Below are positions 60,607 through 64,000 of a stretch of 64,000 bases of DNA, piece by piece. The notes below the pieces were generated by a model. It was not told the origin of the DNA. It worked only from the letters and a program-made list of their open reading frames with translations, and searched no databases. Made by a program: the position numbers and the translations under genes. Source of the DNA: Oceanobacillus polygoni (GTDB lineage Bacteria > Bacillota > Bacilli > Bacillales > Amphibacillaceae); assembly GCF_008304605.1 (NCBI RefSeq), contig NZ_PIJY01000033.1, forward strand, positions 42,779-106,778. The letters are read 5' to 3'. The stretch's first letter is position 1; every line of letters starts with the position of its first letter.

Positions 60607-61629
60607 ATGGCTTTTGCTGGTTTGAAATGGATGTTTCTAATCATTGGAACAACAATTGGTGCTGGTTATGCATCTGGGGCAGAGTTATGGCAGTTTTTTG
60701 GCCATGAAAGCAGTCTAGCTATTGTTTTGTTTAGTGTTTTCTTTTCGATTTGCTGTGTGGTGATTATGGAAATTAGCTATCGATTAAAATCATCGCACTA
60801 TTTGCCTGTATTAGAGGAGATAGTTGGTGCTAGGTTAACGGGTGTATTTGATGTTATGATTTTATTATACTTATTTACAACAACAATTGTCATGATTGCT
60901 GGAAGTGGTGCAACCGGACAGGCGTTTAATTACTCCTACTGGTGGGGTATAGGTATTATTGTAGTCGCACTCATGTTATTATTTTTAAAAGGCGTGAATG
61001 GGCTACTGCAGGTGAATCAGTTCATCTTACCGATTATGCTTGTTGGTATGCTCGCTGTTCTGATTATGTTTACAATCGACCAGGAACTAGCGCTGTTTTC
61101 ACACTGGCATGAACAACGGAATTGGATGGCTGCTTTTCCATTTACCGCACTGAATATACTTCCGCTTGTGGCCGTGCTTGGGGCAATTGGAAACAAGGTT
61201 CGGTCTAGAAGGGAGATTATTTTCGCTTGTGTTGGCAGCGGCTTGATATTAGGTGTGATTTCTTTTATTTATAATAATAGTCTGATTCAAATTGCAGAAG
61301 AGATTTTGTTGTATGAGATTCCTTTATTTGCGATATTGAAGCATTATCCGATGGAAATACTGATATTCATGTCGGTTATGCTTTGGTTTGCGATTTTCAC
61401 AACGGCAGCTGCTGGCATACTTGGAATTGCTACACGACTCCAGCAGTATTTTCAAAAGCCGTTATTCCTTATTGTAATGGTTACATTAGTCATTATGATC
61501 CCACTAACTACCTTTGGTTTCTCTACTTTAATACGTGTGATTTATCCACTATATGGAATTCTCAATTTGTATATACTGACAAGACTATTATTATATCCAA
61601 TATGGAAACGAATGGAGAAGGTTAGATAG
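60607..61629 (+). CDS. YkvI-like membrane transporter
   Basis: The 340-residue protein has about ten membrane helices and starts with the transporter-like GTTIGAGYASGAELWQFFG, the unwound first-helix motif of the APC/LeuT superfamily. It resembles uncharacterised YkvI proteins, suggested to move amino acids or similar solutes; the substrate is unknown. GGGGGAA precedes the ATG. It ends one base or so before the MscS frame, so the two may be co-transcribed. Confidence 0.8.
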   Translation: MAFAGLKWMFLIIGTTIGAGYASGAELWQFFGHESSLAIVLFSVFFSICCVVIMEISYRLKSSHYLPVLEEIVGARLTGVFDVMILLYLFTTTIVMIAGSGATGQAFNYSYWWGIGIIVVALMLLFLKGVNGLLQVNQFILPIMLVGMLAVLIMFTIDQELALFSHWHEQRNWMAAFPFTALNILPLVAVLGAIGNKVRSRREIIFACVGSGLILGVISFIYNNSLIQIAEEILLYEIPLFAILKHYPMEILIFMSVMLWFAIFTTAAAGILGIATRLQQYFQKPLFLIVMVTLVIMIPLTTFGFSTLIRVIYPLYGILNLYILTRLLLYPIWKRMEKVR

Positions 61630-61654
61630 AATGCTTGGAGTTGGAGGTTTTAAC

Positions 61655-62554
61655 ATGGAAGAAATTAACGATCAAGTAACAAATGCATGGGAATATATAA
61701 CAGGTCCAGATCTATGGAGGATTTTGTTATCTTCTGCACTGCAGATAATATTAATTGTTTTATTAGCATTGATCATCGTTAAAGTAACGAGAAAACTAGT
61801 AGACAAATTATTTGTCAATCGTCAAACAGGACCGATTCGTATATCGGAAAGACGAGAAAACACGTTAAAGAAGCTAATAAAAAATGTTGTTGCATATGTT
61901 GTATACTTTATGGCCATTGTTATGATTTTAGGTGTGTTTGATATTGATATTGGTCCATTGCTTGCCGGTGCCGGTGTTCTTGGTTTAGCAATTGGTTTCG
62001 GTGCACAGAACCTTGTGCGAGATATTATTTCAGGCTTCTTCATTATTTTTGAAGATCAATTTTCTGTTGGTGACTATGTGGCTGTTGCTGGTATAGAGGG
62101 TACGGTAGAGGAAATTGGTCTGCGGACAACGAAGGTATTGAGCTGGACGGGGGAAATGAATATCATTCCGAATGGAAATTTAACACAGGTGGTCAATTAT
62201 TCGGTTCATAATGGTTTATCGATTGTAGATATTAATATTCCATATGAAAGCGATGTGGCTGATGTTGAAAAGATTATAGAAGAAGTTGCAGTAACCTTAC
62301 CGGAGAAATATGATTTCCTTGTTGGAACACCAGAAATTATTGGGGTACAAAATTTAGAGGTCTCCCATTTTGTTATCCGGGTTATTGCCGATACATTACC
62401 TGGTTTTCAGTGGGCAGGCGAGCGGAATATTCGGAAGGAGCTTCAAGATAAATTATATAAATCTGGCATTGAACTTCCATCACCGCGTGTTGTTTTATAT
62501 TCAAAGGAAGAAAAAGAAGCCTTAAAACGTGAAAATAGAGGGCAAAGCCATTAA
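61655..62554 (+). CDS. Small-conductance mechanosensitive channel (MscS/YkuT family)
   Basis: The 299-residue protein has three membrane helices (about 20-45, 85-108, 115-140). The pore-helix motif is LLAGAGVLGLAIGFGAQNLV, and the upper-beta MscS domain has FIIFEDQFSVGDYV and the conserved PNG in NIIPNGNLTQVVNYS. GGAGG seven bases before ATG 61655 gives MEEINDQVTN; the longer frame start is less likely. It releases solutes on hypo-osmotic shock, fitting a halotolerant host. Confidence 0.9.
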   Translation: MEEINDQVTNAWEYITGPDLWRILLSSALQIILIVLLALIIVKVTRKLVDKLFVNRQTGPIRISERRENTLKKLIKNVVAYVVYFMAIVMILGVFDIDIGPLLAGAGVLGLAIGFGAQNLVRDIISGFFIIFEDQFSVGDYVAVAGIEGTVEEIGLRTTKVLSWTGEMNIIPNGNLTQVVNYSVHNGLSIVDINIPYESDVADVEKIIEEVAVTLPEKYDFLVGTPEIIGVQNLEVSHFVIRVIADTLPGFQWAGERNIRKELQDKLYKSGIELPSPRVVLYSKEEKEALKRENRGQSH

Positions 62555-62592
62555 AATTTGGATATAATGGATGTAAAAAAGGAGATCCAAAA

Positions 62593-62787
62593 ATGGAGAA
62601 AGAATTTAACTTGAATGATGTAGTAGAGATGAAGAAACCCCATCCATGCGGAGAGAATCGTTGGAAAATTATTCGTATGGGGATGGATATCCGGATTAAA
62701 TGCCTTGGCTGTGATCATAGTGTCATGATTCCGAGGAGAGAATTTGTTAAGAAGTTGAAAAGGGTGTTGGAGAGAGCGGAGAATTAA
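62593..62787 (+). CDS. yyzM: DUF951 family protein (YyzM)
   Basis: The 64-residue protein has the DUF951 core VVEMKKPHPCGENRWKIIRM and IKCLGCDHSVMIPRREF, with three cysteines and a His suggesting zinc binding. AAGGAG precedes the ATG. It follows the mscS-type gene closely, as yyzM does in B. subtilis, where ychF comes next; ychF is not seen here. Function is unknown. Confidence 0.92.
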   Translation: MEKEFNLNDVVEMKKPHPCGENRWKIIRMGMDIRIKCLGCDHSVMIPRREFVKKLKRVLERAEN

Positions 62788-62896
62788 GGGCTTGGTGGAT
62801 ATATGGGCGGCATGATGTAATTTCTAACCGACCCCCTTGATCTATAAGGTTTGTTAGTAAGATGAAAGTGAAATGCTAACATTGAGGATTTTAATT

Positions 62897-62942
62897 GAGG
62901 CTTCTCATAAGTTCATTGAACTTATGAGAAGCTTCTTTTTAA
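62897..62942 (+). terminator. Terminator after the DUF951 gene
   Basis: A near-perfect 17-base stem (GGCTTCTCATAAGTTCA with its complement) is followed by TTTTT. Confidence 0.88.
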
Positions 62943-62963
62943 AGATAAGAAAGTATAAAATAA

Positions 62964-63120
62964 TGAATAAGTAAAAGACCACTCCTGTCAAAATGGTGAA
63001 TTACCCTCATTAGAATTTAGTGGTTGAAAAGAGTCAAATTATTTTTTAGAGAAATTGGGTTTTACGATTGAATATCCAGATAGTATTACGAAATCTAAAA
63101 GAATAATAGTGTAAACGCTT
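62964..63120 (+). pseudogene. Possible gene remnant in the gap before the purine riboswitch
   Basis: One plus-strand frame reads KESNYFLEKLGFTIEYPDSI and on to a stop near 63113, with a natural protein composition. It is interrupted just upstream by a stop and has no start or ribosome binding site. It looks like the C-terminal relic of a lost gene. The rest of 62943-63226 is AT-rich with no feature I can support. Confidence 0.3.
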
Positions 63121-63226
63121 TAAAAGACGGATGATATCCTATAAATTAATATGAAATGTTCGTGATTTAATTGACGGAACTATAAATTAATATTATTATT
63201 GTAAATGCAAATTAAATGTAGAATAA

Positions 63227-63297
63227 TGTCGTATAATATTGGGGATATGGCCCAAAAGTTTCTACCAAGCCGCCGTAAAGGGCTTGACTACGAGGCA
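63227..63297 (+). promoter_or_regulatory. Purine riboswitch aptamer, guanine type
   Basis: The conserved core is TATAAT, GATATGGC and GTTTCTACCAAG, with P2 TTGGG/CCCAA and P3 CAAGCC/GGCTTG. P1 is TCGTA/TACGA. The specificity position in the J3/1 segment GACTACGA is C (63288), as in guanine/hypoxanthine-binding riboswitches, not T as in adenine ones. It precedes a nucleoside hydrolase gene. Confidence 0.93.
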
Positions 63298-63301
63298 AGT
63301 G

Positions 63302-63384
63302 TTAAAAGGAAGAAATGATCAATTCTTCCTTTTGTATTTACACATGCCCTAGTCAATGCTCCGGTAGCTATCGGAGCATTTTTT
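63302..63384 (+). terminator. Expression platform of the purine riboswitch
   Basis: A terminator stem ATGCTCCG/CGGAGCAT with TTTTTT lies at 63355-63384. The 3' side of the aptamer, TTGACTA (63284-63290), can pair with TAGTCAA (63350-63356) and GGCA with TGCC (63345-63348), an antiterminator overlapping the terminator. An extra hairpin, AAAAGGAAGAA with TTCTTCCTTTT (63304-63333), lies between. No gene is evident from 63385 to 63553. Confidence 0.75.
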
Positions 63385-63553
63385 ATATTTATAAAATGTC
63401 TATAAGCTATCATGAGAGATGGCACGTTAGGAAAACTTTGGTGGCTTTTAGTGTGAAACAAAGTGCGATATTATTCGAGTGTTCCAGCAAGAAAATATTT
63501 GGGTGAATCCCAAGCAAATTATAAAAATCTATCATGAAGGGATCGAGAAAATA

Positions 63554-64000
63554 ATGAAAAAGAAAATTTACTTTAATCATGATGGCGGAGTTGATGATCT
63601 TGTTTCGCTATTTTTATTACTAAAAATGGACACTGTTGAACTTACAGGTGTTTCAGTCATTCCAGCAGATTGTTATTTAGAACCAGCAATGTTTGCGAGC
63701 CGAAAAATTATTGATCGCTTTGGAAGCGGCGGCCTTGACGTAGCTGAGTCAAATTCACGCGCAAAAAACCCTTTTCCAAAAGATTGGCGAATGCACGCTT
63801 TTTATGTAGATGCACTACCAATTTTAAATGAGTCTGGAAAAGTTGTAACACCAGTGGCGGACAAGCCTGCACATCTTCATTTAATAGAGACGATTCGTGC
63901 AACTGAAGAAAAAACAACCTTATTATTTACAGGGCCGCTTACCGATCTTGCCCGTGCATTAGATGAAGATCCTGAAATAGAAGAGAAAATTGAACGACTT
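63554..64000 (+). CDS. Inosine-uridine-type nucleoside hydrolase (3' end outside window)
   Basis: The frame is open from ATG 63554 to the window end (149 residues seen). The N-terminus IYFNHDGGVDDLVSLFLLLK corresponds to the calcium-binding DxDxGxDD motif, with the first Asp replaced by Asn. LLFTGPLTDLARALDEDPEI matches the family's TGPLTNLA segment. Such enzymes split ribonucleosides into base and ribose. The ribosome binding site is weak. The guanine-type riboswitch upstream implies repression when guanine is plentiful, consistent with purine salvage. Confidence 0.85.
   Translation, partial: MKKKIYFNHDGGVDDLVSLFLLLKMDTVELTGVSVIPADCYLEPAMFASRKIIDRFGSGGLDVAESNSRAKNPFPKDWRMHAFYVDALPILNESGKVVTPVADKPAHLHLIETIRATEEKTTLLFTGPLTDLARALDEDPEIEEKIERL

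Noticed and set aside
63315..63506. Small frame after the purine riboswitch
   Set aside because: It begins inside the riboswitch expression platform and runs through a terminator; it has no ribosome binding site.

Overview
The window is the replication-origin region of a low-GC, endospore-forming Bacillaceae chromosome. Gene order and protein content suggest an Oceanobacillus/Virgibacillus-type halotolerant bacillus; genus is inference. Evidence includes rpmH-rnpA-spoIIIJ-jag-mnmE-mnmG-rsmG-noc-soj-parB on one side of dnaA and dnaA-dnaN-rlbA-recF-remB-gyrB-gyrA on the other, plus the sporulation genes csfB, bofA, yaaH, yyaC and spoIIIJ. The sequence is given in the orientation opposite to the usual Bacillus subtilis map: dnaA lies on the minus strand, and coordinates 44000 down to 1 follow the B. 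subtilis order dnaA to abrB.

Layout. 1-9800: abrB (partial), rsmI, yazA, trmN6, yabA, ricT, holB, yaaR, darA, tmk, yaaO, csfB, bofA, yaaL, recR, ebfC; xpaC and yaaN, present at this place in B. subtilis, are missing. 9800-14740: dnaX, an inserted TPP-riboswitch-controlled thiamine salvage operon (thiM, Lin0512 family, tenA), the long SRP RNA and tadA. 14800-27400: yaaI and yaaH, then an accessory stretch (DJ-1/PfpI protein, NsrR-like regulator with divergent hmp, YiiX-like hydrolase, acsA, glutamate-type symporter, tRNA-Arg), dgk-dck, a complete IS3-family element inserted in the dck terminator, and proI behind a proline T-box. 27700-33600: small alarmone synthetase, tRNA-Ser, serS behind a serine T-box, dacA, guaB; pdxST and the rRNA operons found in this part of B. 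subtilis are absent. 33600-44450: yaaC, a degenerate HD-GYP protein, gyrA, gyrB, remB, recF, rlbA, dnaN.

44450-46680 is a bipartite oriC: a DnaA-box cluster upstream of dnaA, and a box plus DnaA-trio/AT-rich unwinding element between dnaA and dnaN. 46676-58302 carries the rpmH-to-parB block with two consensus parS sites. Between jag and mnmE sits a two-gene cassette: a secreted protein with an apparent ADP-ribosyltransferase-like C-terminal domain, followed by an acidic, helical, internally duplicated protein. This toxin-immunity-like pair is the best candidate for an undescribed system. 58500-64000: SRPBCC protein, DUF554 protein, yyaC, YkvI-like transporter, MscS channel, DUF951 protein, and a guanine-type riboswitch ahead of a nucleoside hydrolase cut by the window end.

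Intergenic spaces hold several repeat families: a MITE-like element (33630 and 52277, the second flanked by a perfect target duplication), a multi-hairpin repeat (42907-43082, with a decayed copy at 36008-36129), and a foldback repeat between gyrA and gyrB. Gene starts were re-chosen from ribosome binding sites in many places, including TTG or GTG starts for dnaA, yidC, dacA, yaaH, jag and noc.
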